From positions 37,523 to 101,522 of the forward strand of contig NZ_MUIN01000014.1 in NCBI RefSeq assembly GCF_002080045.1: 64,000 nucleotides of DNA, written 5' to 3'. Positions 29,760 to 38,555 of this stretch are shown here, one piece after another (positions within the stretch are counted from its first letter, which is position 1; each line of letters starts with the position of its first letter). Source of the stretch: Pseudomonas sp. Bc-h (GTDB lineage Bacteria; Pseudomonadota; Gammaproteobacteria; Pseudomonadales; Pseudomonadaceae). The position numbers and the translations under genes were made by a program. The notes under the pieces are model-generated. The model saw only the letters and a program-made list of their open reading frames with translations. It made no database searches and was not told the origin of the DNA.

Positions 29760-30961
29760 CAGAAACCGGCAAAACACCTGGCAGCGCTCCTGACGTTCAG
29801 CCTGCCTCGCAACCCTCACCGAGTCCTGGGCCCGCACCCGCACCGGCGGCCATGCCGGCCACCACCCAGCCGCGCTCGGCACGCATTCGCCTGGTCTCAT
29901 CGATCCTGTTCGGCGGGGTCGCATTGGCGGGCGTATTGATCGTGCTTTATGCCTGGCAACTGCCGCCGTTCAGCAGCCCCATCGAAAGTACCGAGAACGC
30001 CAACGTCAGGGGACAAACCACAATCATCTCGCCGCAGCTCAGCGGCTATGTCTATGAGGTGCCGGTGCAGGATTTCCAGTGGGTCAAGGCGGGCGACCTG
30101 CTGGTGCGAATCGATGACCGGATCTATCAGCAGCATCTCGATCAGGGGCTTGCGCAACTGGGTATTCAAAAGGCCGCGCTGGACAACAACCTGCAACAAC
30201 GCCGCAGTGCCGAGGCGACCATCGTGCAGCGTCAGGCGACCGTGGCGAACGCCGAAGCGCAGAGCCAGAAAGCGTCGGCCGACCTGCGCCGCAGCAATGC
30301 TTTGGTCACCGATGGCTCGGTGTCGAAGAGTGAGCTGGACGTGACCCGTGCCGCCGATGCTCAGGCACGCGCGGCGCTCGCCGAGGCCAAGGCGTCGCTG
30401 GAGATTGCCCGCCAGGACCTGCAGACCGTAATCGTCAACCGCGGCTCGCTGGAGGCGTCGGTGAAAAACGCCGAGGCCGCCATCGAGCTGGCACGCATCG
30501 ATCTGAGCAACACCCGCATTACCGCGCCGCGTGACGGCCAGCTGGGCCAGATCGGCACGCGACTGGGGGCGTATGTCAATTCCGGGGCGCAGTTGATGGG
30601 GCTGGTGCCGCACCCCCGCTGGATCATCGCCAACATGAAGGAAACCCAGATGGCCAATGTGCGTCTGGGCCAGCCGGTGACTTTTACCGTCGATGCACTG
30701 CAAAACCGCAAGATGCGCGGCAGGGTGCAACGCATTTCTCCGGCGGCGGGCTCGGAGTTCAGCCTGTTGCCGGCGGACAACGCCACCGGCAACTTCGTAA
30801 AGATCGCCCAACGGATTCCGGTGCGCATTACCGTCGACAACGATCAGGACGAGATCGAGCGCCTGCGTCCGGGGATGTCGGTGGTGGTCAGCATCGACAC
30901 CAGCCAGGATGGGCCGATACCGCCGGATCCGGTGGATGGATCGGTGGAGCAGCAGCATTGA
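29756..30961 (+). CDS. HlyD/EmrA-type membrane fusion protein
   Basis: This 401-residue periplasmic adaptor has a Pro/Ala-rich cytoplasmic tail (1-40), one transmembrane helix (about 43-65) and a biotinyl-lipoyl-like half motif (IISPQLSGYVYEVPVQDFQWVKAGDLLVRID). A coiled-coil hairpin (about 120-240) is followed by the second lipoyl half (ITAPRDGQLGQIG) and a beta barrel. The ATG at 29756 overlaps the MFS stop; longer in-frame starts inside the MFS gene lack support. It should link the MFS pump to an outer-membrane channel. Confidence 0.85.
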   Translation: MTETGKTPGSAPDVQPASQPSPSPGPAPAPAAMPATTQPRSARIRLVSSILFGGVALAGVLIVLYAWQLPPFSSPIESTENANVRGQTTIISPQLSGYVYEVPVQDFQWVKAGDLLVRIDDRIYQQHLDQGLAQLGIQKAALDNNLQQRRSAEATIVQRQATVANAEAQSQKASADLRRSNALVTDGSVSKSELDVTRAADAQARAALAEAKASLEIARQDLQTVIVNRGSLEASVKNAEAAIELARIDLSNTRITAPRDGQLGQIGTRLGAYVNSGAQLMGLVPHPRWIIANMKETQMANVRLGQPVTFTVDALQNRKMRGRVQRISPAAGSEFSLLPADNATGNFVKIAQRIPVRITVDNDQDEIERLRPGMSVVVSIDTSQDGPIPPDPVDGSVEQQH

Positions 30962-30980
30962 CCGCCGCAGTGCACTGATG

Positions 30981-31049
30981 CTGTAGCAGTCCAGCATCCC
31001 GGCGGTCGGCGATCTCAAAAACGCCACCGCCGGCAAGCCATGCTGCCAG
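30981..31049. repeat. REP-like imperfect inverted repeat
   Basis: It begins CTGTAGCAGTCCAGCATCCC and closes with ACCGCCGGCAAGCCATGCTG. The arms match elements at 37048 and 48150, with mismatches. It lies just after the HlyD-type gene. Confidence 0.65.
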
Positions 31050-31213
31050 AGACCTGCCTCTGATTTGTATCGCAGTGTATCTACAGTCCTCCCGGACACT
31101 TACCGATTCCATTGACCGCTTTGCCGACACATCCGCGATACCTCCAGATCGTTCAATAGGCTCCATCGAGACACAACGTCCCGGCCGAACCTAACGAACC
31201 TCTGGAGATCGCC

Positions 31214-31474
31214 ATGAACTGGAAAAACCTCTCAATCGCTACCCTGTTCGCCGCCCTGAGCCTGGGCGCTCTGTCTGCGCAAGCCCAGGACGTGGTCAAG
31301 CCTGAAACCTACATGTACGGCACTCACCTGGACATCAAGCAGGTGATCTCTTCCAGGGAGGGCACCACCCCGGCCTGCGGCGTCGTGACTTCTCGCCTGA
31401 CCTATCTGGATTCGATGGACCAGACCCGCGTGCTCGACTATCAGAGCTTCTCCGGCGGCTGCCACGACAACTGA
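31214..31474 (+). CDS. Small secreted DUF2790 protein
   Basis: This 86-residue protein has a Sec signal peptide (ATLFAALSLGALSAQA, cleavage probably after residue 24). The DUF2790 core follows (YGTHLDIKQVIS, CGVVTSRLTYLDS, VLDYQSFSGGC), with two cysteines that could form a disulfide. A ribosome site (CTGGAG) precedes the ATG. DUF2790 proteins are common multi-copy periplasmic proteins of Pseudomonas, often stress or metal responsive; function is unknown. The DipZ-like thiol-disulfide gene follows 81 bp downstream. Confidence 0.85.
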   Translation: MNWKNLSIATLFAALSLGALSAQAQDVVKPETYMYGTHLDIKQVISSREGTTPACGVVTSRLTYLDSMDQTRVLDYQSFSGGCHDN

Positions 31475-31555
31475 TCAACCGCGCTTCATGACTCTCGAAC
31501 TCTTGGAGTGGCGCTGCATTCACTGCCACTCCTTTTCTGATCGCAGGTAGCCCCT

Positions 31556-32767
31556 ATGTTGCTCATTGCCTTTCTCGGCGGGATTGTCACGGTTCTGAGC
31601 CCGTGCATTCTCCCCGTCGTTCCCTTTCTGTTTGCGCGCGCCGACCGCTCGGCCTCGTCGGTATTGCTGACGCTGCTGGGGCTTACCCTGACTTTCGCAT
31701 TGGTGTCGAGCCTGGCGGTCGTCAGCAGCGACTGGGTGGTGACGGCCAACGGCATCGGTCGTGAAGTCGCGCTGGTGGTGCTGGTGTTGTTCGCCTTGTC
31801 ATTGTTGTCGGCGAAAGTCGGCAGTTGGTTGACGTGGCCGCTGGTGGCCTTGGGCAATCGGCTTGATCCTGCGACCCGTCGCTTGTCCGGGCCGTCGGCT
31901 TCGCTGCTGATCGGTGTCGCCACTGGTCTGTTATGGGCGCCGTGTGCGGGGCCGATTCTGGGGATTATTCTGACCGGCGCCATGCTGCAGGGCCCCAGCG
32001 CGCAGACCAGCCTGTTGCTGTTGGCGTATGGCCTGGGTAGCGCGGTATCGCTGGGTACGTTGATTTTCGCCGGCCGTGGTTTGCTGTCGCGGCTCAAGCT
32101 GTCGTTGCCGGTGACTGCCTGGTTGCGGCGCGGTGCCGGGTGCGCCGCATTGCTGGTGGCGGTGGTGATTGCCAGCGGATCGCAGAGTCAGCTGCTGGCC
32201 GGCACTTCGTCACAGGGTGCCGCGGCGGTCGAGCAGCATCTGCTGACCGGTGTGCCGAAAGTCATCGATTTTCTGGTCGACAGCGTGAAGGCGGCGACTG
32301 CACCTGATGTGAGCGACAAGGGCGAGATGCCGTCGTTGTCCGGTGCCGTCGAATGGCTGAACTCTCCCGCGCTGAGCAAGGAGTCGTTGAAGGGCAAGGT
32401 GGTGCTGGTGGATTTCTGGACCTTCGACTGCATCAACTGCCAGCGCAGCATTCCGTACGTGAACGAGTGGGCGAAGAAGTACGAGAAGGCCGGCCTGGTG
32501 GTGATCGGCGTGCACACCCCCGAATACCCCTATGAGCGGGTCATCGACAATGTGCGCAAAAACGTGGAGAAGCTGGGCCTGAACTACCCGATCGCCATCG
32601 ACAACAACTATGTGATCTGGCGCGCCTTCGGCAATCAGTACTGGCCTGCGCACTACATCATCGATGCGCAGGGCCAGATCCGTTACACCCACTTCGGCGA
32701 AGGCAGTTACGACACCCAGGAGCAGGTGATTCAGCAACTGCTCGAAGAAGCCAAGGCCAAAGGCTGA
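31556..32767 (+). CDS. DipZ-like protein: CcdA/DsbD-type membrane domain with C-terminal thioredoxin domain
   Basis: This 403-residue protein starts with a CcdA-like membrane domain (residues 1-about 215) holding the paired cysteine-proline motifs SPCILPVVP (about 15-23) and WAPCAGPILG (about 123-132). It ends with a periplasmic thioredoxin-like domain (about 255-403) whose active site is C292-I-N-C295 in VDFWTFDCINCQRS. Such proteins carry electrons from cytoplasmic thioredoxin across the inner membrane to reduce periplasmic thiols. The CINC site and TlpA-like fold match the DipZ group. It is shorter than classic DsbD, lacking the N-terminal DsbD-alpha domain. Confidence 0.85.
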   Translation: MLLIAFLGGIVTVLSPCILPVVPFLFARADRSASSVLLTLLGLTLTFALVSSLAVVSSDWVVTANGIGREVALVVLVLFALSLLSAKVGSWLTWPLVALGNRLDPATRRLSGPSASLLIGVATGLLWAPCAGPILGIILTGAMLQGPSAQTSLLLLAYGLGSAVSLGTLIFAGRGLLSRLKLSLPVTAWLRRGAGCAALLVAVVIASGSQSQLLAGTSSQGAAAVEQHLLTGVPKVIDFLVDSVKAATAPDVSDKGEMPSLSGAVEWLNSPALSKESLKGKVVLVDFWTFDCINCQRSIPYVNEWAKKYEKAGLVVIGVHTPEYPYERVIDNVRKNVEKLGLNYPIAIDNNYVIWRAFGNQYWPAHYIIDAQGQIRYTHFGEGSYDTQEQVIQQLLEEAKAKG

Positions 32768-32788
32768 TCAAGCCAGCAGGGACGACAC

Positions 32789-33331
32789 CTAGACCATGCG
32801 TCTGACGGTGTTGTCCTTGCGCACGAAGTGATGCCAGATGGCGGCGACCACGTGCAGGCCGATGACGTAATAAAAGATCGTACCCAGCAACACATGCAAG
32901 TGTTCGAGGTTTTCGGCGGTGTCCTTGGAGATGTCGAACGGCGCCGGAATGCTAAGCGATGTCAGCGGGATCGGTAGTGCTCCACGTTCCAGCAACACCG
33001 TGAACAACCCCAGCAAAGGCTGCACGAAAAGAAACGCATACAGCGCGTAATGCGAGAGTGTTGCTGCCGGACGCAAGACCCTCTCAAGTGGCGGTGTGAT
33101 GCCCGGTGGCGTATGGCGGCGACGCTCCGCCACGCGGAAAAACGCCATGATCAGCACCACGATTCCCATCCAGAAATGCGTCTGCACCACCAGCGTTCGC
33201 AAATCCGTGCCTTTGGCGAACTGGCTGCGGCTAAGAATCAGGATGTAGGCCAGCACGATCAGGCCCGCCATGACCCAGTGAAACCAGCGGGCTTTATAGC
33301 TGTAGCGCTCGGTAGTGGAAGGTGTACTCAT
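32789..33331 (-). CDS. Cytochrome b561 family di-heme membrane protein
   Basis: This 180-residue inner-membrane protein has four hydrophobic helices with candidate heme histidines in ARWFHWVMAG, VQTHFWMG, ENLEHLHVLLG and GLHVVAAIWHH. It would move electrons between quinones or other carriers in the membrane. I chose the ATG at 33331 because GAGGGA sits correctly before it; an ATG five codons upstream (33346) lacks a ribosome site. It converges on the DipZ-like gene, 21 bp apart. Confidence 0.85.
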   Translation of the reverse strand: MSTPSTTERYSYKARWFHWVMAGLIVLAYILILSRSQFAKGTDLRTLVVQTHFWMGIVVLIMAFFRVAERRRHTPPGITPPLERVLRPAATLSHYALYAFLFVQPLLGLFTVLLERGALPIPLTSLSIPAPFDISKDTAENLEHLHVLLGTIFYYVIGLHVVAAIWHHFVRKDNTVRRMV

Positions 33332-33902
33332 GGTCGGATCCCTCATTTTTTGATTTTTTCGCCCAGGCCTGGCGATGGTTCTGATTTGTCATGAGTACGA
33401 TCATTACCTCGCGTGCGGAAAACCTCAACATCGCTCTCCAATATCACTCCGCGGGCATAACCACTACCGAATTGCCTCGCTCAGAAGGCGACGGACATTA
33501 TTGAAATTACCGTTGAACACGTGTTCATTAATAACGGTTCAAGAAAGGCACTCAATTGAATATAGGTCGTGCGAGTAATAACGGATGCGATGAACAGACT
33601 TCTTATTTCCTTCAGCGTCGAGCCCATTGTTGTTTTTATATTCGCCCTCGTTTGAGTTGCCTCGAATGAGGGTAAAAATTGATGTTAAATCCGCTTGGCT
33701 TAAGTCGTATTAAAAGTTAGCTGGTTATAATCATTCGTGATTGGTTAACTCTCGAAACAGGTTTGACAGGTCATCCGATTGGATCCATCTTTACCTCCGA
33801 TGGTTCGGCGCTGCTCACCATCGGTTTGAATTTGATGGCATTTTGCTTATCTGCTTGCAGCGCGCACTTTTATTTATGGAAGTATTGAGAAGGACTCTCG
33901 TC
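33332..33902. other. AT-rich 570-bp non-coding stretch before the four-gene cluster
   Basis: The bases turn distinctly AT-rich from about 33460 to 33890 (for example TTCATTAATAACGG and TAATCATTCGTGATTGG), unlike the genes around it. I find no supported gene; an open frame from a TTG at 33741 has no ribosome site until 33903. It probably holds the promoter of the cluster. Its composition suggests the cluster was acquired by transfer. Confidence 0.45.
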
Positions 33903-34232
33903 ATGGATGTCCCCGGGTTCGTTCGCTTGTTAAAACGTCAAATTATGAGTGGCGCAGACTGTTGGAATTATGTACCTGCTGAGCGTGAGGAATTGACACC
34001 TCATATGATTGCGAAACATTCTAAAATCATTGTTCTTTCAAATGACTTCCTTCCGCAGAAGTTTTCCGCTATCGCGCCCGTTATCGGTGTCTGCGCTACC
34101 CAGCTCCAGTGGATTGCTCAAACAGTCTTAAAACATGGCGCGAAGCGGCGTGAGCAGGCGGATTGTCTGCCCGACTCGTTGTCTGCCTCTGACGCGGCGT
34201 GTCGGCCTGGTGACCAACAGGTGTTCTCATGA
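33903..34232 (+). CDS. Uncharacterised 109-residue protein opening the four-gene cluster
   Basis: I do not recognise this protein. It starts MDVPGFVRLLKRQIMSGADC, with AAGGA eight bases before the ATG at 33903 (an ATG at 33876 lacks one). Mid-protein is a hydrophobic stretch, FSAIAPVIGVCATQLQWIAQ. The tail (from about residue 83) is polar with three cysteines overall and looks disordered. The stop overlaps the ATG of the short-chain dehydrogenase (ATGA, 34229-34232), which argues it is truly translated and functionally tied to the next genes. Codon use is less GC-rich than its neighbours. It may be a carrier, small subunit or leader; no function can be assigned. Confidence 0.55.
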   Translation: MDVPGFVRLLKRQIMSGADCWNYVPAEREELTPHMIAKHSKIIVLSNDFLPQKFSAIAPVIGVCATQLQWIAQTVLKHGAKRREQADCLPDSLSASDAACRPGDQQVFS

Positions 34233-34981
34233 AGAAGGTTGTCATTACCGGCGCCGCGGACGGGATCGGCAAGGCGACCGCGATTGCCTGTGTGGAAGCG
34301 GGCTTTTTTGTCATAGCTGCTGACAAGGACCGGCTGGGATTACAACATTTGCAGAAAATTCTCCCTTTCCATCGGCTCGAAACCCATCTTGCCGACTTTT
34401 CCTGCGCGAGTGTGTATCAGTCGTTCATCGGCGCTTTGTACGACAAGTTCAACCACCGCACGTTGCATGCGCTGGTCAACAACCCCGGGCTGTACCACGG
34501 CAAAAGCGTTTACGAGTACCGCGACGGTGAGATGGAGAAAGACTGGGCGATCAATCTCAAGTCGCTGGTTTCTCTGTCCAGGGATTTCGCCCGGCGTGAA
34601 AGATCGTCAGCTTCCCTTAACGAATCCGGAAGGGCCTTGCGCAGCATCGTCAACCTGACTTCCGTCGTCGCAGAGCCTGCCAGCATGGATGCTCTTTACG
34701 CCGCCGCCAAGGCGGGGGTCATCGGCACGACCAAAGCCAATGCCTGGAATTTCGCGCCCTATGTTCGCGTCAACGCGGTCGCCCCGGGGCTGGTTCGAAA
34801 TATTTCGGTCGATGACCGCATTCCTGACTGTCGAGGCGCGGAATACGCAAGGCAGGAAATCCCTCGAGAACCGATCACCCCTGACGGGATAGCGGATGTG
34901 GTCATGTTCCTTCTGTCTGATCAGAGCCGCCATCTCAACGGGAGAGTCATAGCTGTGGATAACGGAGCCTGCCCTCGCTAG
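34229..34981 (+). CDS. Short-chain dehydrogenase/reductase
   Basis: This 250-residue classical SDR has the cofactor motif TGAADGIG (residues 7-14), the structural NNPG (84-87, where most members have NNAG), catalytic S145, and Y157-x3-K161 (YAAAKAG). The D32 in AADKDR suggests NAD(H) preference over NADP(H). The C-terminal LNGRVIAVDNGAC resembles the usual GQxxxVDGG end. Its start overlaps the previous stop. In this cluster it probably oxidises or reduces an alcohol/ketone intermediate of an unknown small molecule. Confidence 0.85.
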   Translation: MKKVVITGAADGIGKATAIACVEAGFFVIAADKDRLGLQHLQKILPFHRLETHLADFSCASVYQSFIGALYDKFNHRTLHALVNNPGLYHGKSVYEYRDGEMEKDWAINLKSLVSLSRDFARRERSSASLNESGRALRSIVNLTSVVAEPASMDALYAAAKAGVIGTTKANAWNFAPYVRVNAVAPGLVRNISVDDRIPDCRGAEYARQEIPREPITPDGIADVVMFLLSDQSRHLNGRVIAVDNGACPR

Positions 34982-35014
34982 TCACATCGGACGACGCACA
35001 TCAGGAAGATAATC

Positions 35015-36202
35015 ATGCAACGCAAAAAGCTTCTCATCGTTGGCGGGGGAAATCTGTGCCTGCAGATCCTGCAGATTCTCGCCCCACGCAATCAGTTCGA
35101 GTTTCACGTCGCCAGCCGCCACCTGGAGCAGACCGTGAAGGTATGCAATCTGGTTCGTCTGGGGGCCTTGCAGCACGGGGTCCAGACCCGGATTCACAGC
35201 TGGGAAATGGATCTGACCGAAGCACGAATCGAACGCAACGCTGAAACCCTCTCAAGGATCAAACCGGACATCATTCTCAACTGCGCTTCGTTGCAGTCGT
35301 GGCGCGTTATCTCGCAGCTGCCCAAGGCTACGTTCGAAGCACTCGATCAGGCGCAATTGGGTCCCTGGTTGCCGATGCACCTGGCACCCGCTTACGCATT
35401 GATGCGCGCCATCAAGCAGTCTGGGACCAGAGCGTTGGTGGTCAATGCTGCCTATCCCGACGCAGTCAACGCGGTGCTGTTCAAAGTCGGTATGGCCCCG
35501 GACGTCGGCGTGGGGAGTATCGCCAATCTGGTTCCCGCCACCCGGTGCGCCATTGCGCTGCTGGCGAACTGTGAGCCTGCCCAGGTCAGAGTCAAACTCA
35601 TCGGCCAACATTATTTCAGTCATGGCGTACCCCGCCACGGGCTGCTCCCCAACAGCCAATTCAGTTTGTGTTACTGGATCGACGAGAGGGAGTACACCGG
35701 CGAGTTTTGTGCTGAGAGGATTTTCGGCCTGGTCGCCGATGACTTCCGCCGTCTGGGTGGTGTGGATGGTCAGTATCTGACGGCCATGTCCGCTATTTCT
35801 GTGGTGGAGAACCTGTTCGCGGCTAATGAAGTCGAGGTGCATGCGCCGGGCCCTCACGGGTTACCGGGTGGCTACCCGGTCAAGGTTGGTGGGGGCAAGG
35901 TGCTTCTCGGGTTGCCTTACGGGATCAAGCGCGAGGTCGCGATCGATATCAACGAGGCGGGTCAGCGTCAGGACGGCATCGATTCGATACGGGCGGACGG
36001 TACGGTCCGTTTCGGGTTCGAGCAAATGACGGTCATGGAAAGGATGCTGGAGTACTGCATGCCCACTATGGCAGTGCGTGACGCGGCCTACGCGGCGGGG
36101 GAGCTGGGCATCAAGTATCGGGAATTCACCCGGAAAATCTGTCAGCAGGGAGTCAGCGACCATGTTCCTCAAAGACCAGCTCGTATCCGTTATTTCGGGT
36201 GA
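35015..36202 (+). CDS. Saccharopine dehydrogenase-like NAD(P)-binding oxidoreductase
   Basis: This 395-residue protein opens with a Rossmann start (KKLLIVGGGNLCLQILQIL, residues about 4-22). It continues with DIILNCASLQSWRV, as in saccharopine dehydrogenase, homospermidine synthase and related opine-type enzymes. That family forms or cleaves secondary amines from an amine and a carbonyl. A ribosome site (AGGAAG) precedes the ATG. The 3' end overlaps the methyltransferase gene by 41 bp. The substrate is unknown. An imine-reducing or opine-forming step followed by N-methylation would fit the neighbours, but this is inference. Confidence 0.7.
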   Translation: MQRKKLLIVGGGNLCLQILQILAPRNQFEFHVASRHLEQTVKVCNLVRLGALQHGVQTRIHSWEMDLTEARIERNAETLSRIKPDIILNCASLQSWRVISQLPKATFEALDQAQLGPWLPMHLAPAYALMRAIKQSGTRALVVNAAYPDAVNAVLFKVGMAPDVGVGSIANLVPATRCAIALLANCEPAQVRVKLIGQHYFSHGVPRHGLLPNSQFSLCYWIDEREYTGEFCAERIFGLVADDFRRLGGVDGQYLTAMSAISVVENLFAANEVEVHAPGPHGLPGGYPVKVGGGKVLLGLPYGIKREVAIDINEAGQRQDGIDSIRADGTVRFGFEQMTVMERMLEYCMPTMAVRDAAYAAGELGIKYREFTRKICQQGVSDHVPQRPARIRYFG

Positions 36203-36944
36203 CCCGAGTGATCAACACTACGCCCATCAGTACAACACCGATTTTGTCAGCCGCTGGGACGAGCTCATCGACTGGGATAAACGCGCGGCCGGGGAAGGGA
36301 CGTTTTTTTCCGATCTGCTACTGAAGGTGGGCGCCTGTCGCGTGTTTGATGCCTCCACCGGCAGTGGCTTTCATGCCGTACAACTGCACAAGGCCGGTTT
36401 TGATGTGACGGCGTGCGATGGCAGCCCGACCATGGTCAAACGCGCCAGACTCAATTTCGCCAGCCGGGGCCTGCGGATCCCCATCCACGGCCTTGACTGG
36501 CGGAAACTTGAGCCTCGTCAGCTGGGCACCTTTGATGCTGTGCTGTGCCTGGGCAGTTCGTTGTGTCACATCTTCGATAAGGATGAGCGCATCGACGTGC
36601 TGAAGCGCTTTCGCAGTCTGCTCAGGCCAGGCGGGTTGCTGCTGATTGATCAGCGAAATTTTCATGCAATTCTGGCTGGAAAATTCTCCTCGCCTGGACG
36701 TTATTACTACTGCGGCAGGACAGTAAAGGTCACGCTGGGCGAGGTGCATGAGTCGCTCTGCGAGTTCGTCTACACCTTCGCCGACGAGGTGTCCTACCGT
36801 CTGCGCGTATACCCGATCCTGCCTGAGCAGTTGCGCAACGAAATGAGGCTTGCCGGATTCGACGATCGAAAACGATTTGGCGATTTCAAGTATGTCTACG
36901 ACCCGATGCGCGCCGATTTCATCATCCATCAGGCACGGGCCTGA
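36162..36944 (+). CDS. Class I SAM-dependent methyltransferase
   Basis: This 260-residue protein has SAM motif I VFDASTGSGFHAVQLHKAGF (about residues 60-79), the acidic ribose contact TACDGSP, motif FDAVLCLGSSLCHIF and LRPGGLLLIDQRN. It most resembles glycine/sarcosine N-methyltransferase-like enzymes by feel, so an amine may be the acceptor. I chose the ATG at 36162 (preceded by AGGGAG), inside the previous gene; longer starts would add overlap without family sequence. It ends the cluster. A REP-like element follows about 100 bp later. Confidence 0.8.
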   Translation: MFLKDQLVSVISGDPSDQHYAHQYNTDFVSRWDELIDWDKRAAGEGTFFSDLLLKVGACRVFDASTGSGFHAVQLHKAGFDVTACDGSPTMVKRARLNFASRGLRIPIHGLDWRKLEPRQLGTFDAVLCLGSSLCHIFDKDERIDVLKRFRSLLRPGGLLLIDQRNFHAILAGKFSSPGRYYYCGRTVKVTLGEVHESLCEFVYTFADEVSYRLRVYPILPEQLRNEMRLAGFDDRKRFGDFKYVYDPMRADFIIHQARA

Positions 36945-37302
36945 GTATTGAAAAACAAACGCTACCAACGTTTAGCCTGCACCCAAGTCGCGATCGGTGT
37001 CGCTTGGACTGTCGCGCGCTTTGAAGCATGAGCGAACCGACAAAACCCTGTAGCAGTCCGGCTTGCCGGCGGCAGCGATCTTCCGTACGCCACCGCTGGC
37101 AAGCCGGACTGCTACAAGTGTTTGTGGCGTCTCGAGATGTAGAGCTACACACCGAACCCTATTGGAGGAGCTGGAGCTGAGCGACAGCCGCGATGATCCC
37201 CAAGCCCGATAAACGGCCGCCGCATTTTCTGAACCGCTCCCTCACATCCTTTTCAAATCTTTCATGACCGGCCCACGAACCGCCAACCCCAAGAGGTGCG
37301 CC
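36945..37302. other. Intergenic region after the cluster, containing a REP-like element
   Basis: This 358-bp region holds the REP-like repeat at 37048-37116 and the ribosome site of the small gene at 37303. No gene or clear intrinsic terminator is seen in the rest. Confidence 0.4.
37048..37116. repeat. REP-like inverted repeat (CTGTAGCAG type)
   Basis: CTGTAGCAGTCCGGCTTGCC at the left pairs with GGCAAGCCGGACTGCTACA at the right around a GGCGGCAGCGATC-type centre. This is the best-preserved full-length member of the family in the window. Confidence 0.8.
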
Positions 37303-37530
37303 ATGAAAAGGAATCTGCTGGATCAGCCCGGCTTGCAAAACCCACTCTCGCAAAACCCCGGCACCGACTACGACGAACTGCTCGACCCGGTCTTCACCGA
37401 AGGCGCAACTGTGCTCGAAGGCGAAGACGTCAGGCGGCCAGGCGCGGATCCAGCCAAGCCCGAAACCCCGGCCAGAGGGTCCGATGTGATCGACCCCGCC
37501 AACCCGGACCCACAAAAACGCGGCACCTGA
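37303..37530 (+). CDS. Small acidic, proline-rich hypothetical protein
   Basis: This 75-residue protein starts MKRNLLDQPGLQNPLSQNPG after an AGAGG ribosome site. It is rich in Pro, Asp and Glu, has no hydrophobic segment or cysteine, and is probably disordered. I recall similar small proteins in other fluorescens-group pseudomonads but no function. It precedes the DUF72 gene by 107 bp on the same strand. Confidence 0.6.
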   Translation: MKRNLLDQPGLQNPLSQNPGTDYDELLDPVFTEGATVLEGEDVRRPGADPAKPETPARGSDVIDPANPDPQKRGT

Positions 37531-37637
37531 CGCAGTGCCAGCAAAAACCAGGGAACCTGCCCACGTCTCAAGCTTCATATCTCTTGTTCAAGGCTGCCGC
37601 GACACCCGTCGGGGCGGGAAGCACAGAGAGCACTTGC

Positions 37638-38555
37638 ATGAGCGATATCCGTATCGGCATCTCGGGCTGGCGCTATGTGCCGTGGCGTGGTGATTTTTAC
37701 CCGGAAGGTCTGGCCCAGAAAAACGAATTGAAATTCGCCTCCAGAGCGGTGAACAGCATTGAGATCAATGGCTCGTTCTACTCTTTGCAGTCGCCGGATC
37801 TCTACGCCCGCTGGTATGCCGATACGCCCAAGGGCTTTGTGTTCAGCCTCAAGGGCCCGCGCTACATCACCCACGTAAGACGTCTCAAAGAGATTGACGA
37901 ACCCATCGCCAACTTCTTCGCCTCAGGCATTTTCAAGCTACGGGACAAAACGGGCCCGATCCTCTGGCAGTTTCCGCCAAACTTCATATTTGATGCCGAG
38001 AAATTCGAAGCCTTTCTGCAATTGCTGCCCTTCGACGGCAAGTCCGCCAAGGCCTGCGCCAAACGGTGCGCTGCGCGAATGGAAAAGCCCGGCTATCTGG
38101 ATATCCCGGCCAGGGCGCGACTGCGTCACGCCGTTGAAATTCGTCATGAAAGCTTTGCCGTGGCCGAATTCATCACCCTGTTACGCAAGTACAAGGTGGC
38201 GTTGGTGGTCGCCGATACTGCCGGCAAATGGCCGTATCTGGAAGACCTGACCAGCGATTTCGTTTACCTGCGCTTGCATGGCGACGAAGCGCTGTACGCC
38301 AGCGGCTACACCCCCAAAGCGCTCAAACGGTGGGGCGACCGGATCGATGCATGGCGTCACGGCAGCCAACCGAAAGATGCGCACCTGACCGACGCCAAAT
38401 CGCCGCGAGCCCGCAAGTCGAGGGACGTTTACTGCTATTTCGACAACGACATCAAGGTGCGGGCGCCCTATGACGCGCGCACCTTGCTGGAGCGTTTCGA
38501 CCTGACCGCCGACCTGGAAGTCGCCCCGGGCGATCTGCAAGGAGTGAAGTTTTGA
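37638..38555 (+). CDS. DUF72 family protein
   Basis: This 305-residue DUF72 (YecE-like) TIM-barrel protein has IRIGISGWRYVPWRGDFYP at the start, INGSFYSLQSPDLYARW, WQFPPNF and a late VYCYFDNDI. The family is widespread and related in fold to xylose-isomerase-like enzymes, but the reaction is unknown. I chose the ATG at 37638; upstream in-frame sequence does not match the family. Its TGA overlaps the TTG start of the ybhP-like gene, so it probably heads or joins the ybhP-clsB-ybhN operon. Confidence 0.85.
   Translation: MSDIRIGISGWRYVPWRGDFYPEGLAQKNELKFASRAVNSIEINGSFYSLQSPDLYARWYADTPKGFVFSLKGPRYITHVRRLKEIDEPIANFFASGIFKLRDKTGPILWQFPPNFIFDAEKFEAFLQLLPFDGKSAKACAKRCAARMEKPGYLDIPARARLRHAVEIRHESFAVAEFITLLRKYKVALVVADTAGKWPYLEDLTSDFVYLRLHGDEALYASGYTPKALKRWGDRIDAWRHGSQPKDAHLTDAKSPRARKSRDVYCYFDNDIKVRAPYDARTLLERFDLTADLEVAPGDLQGVKF

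Noticed and set aside
33741..33902. Upstream extension of the 109-residue gene
   Set aside because: Starts with TTG in AT-rich DNA without a ribosome site, whereas the ATG at 33903 has a good one.
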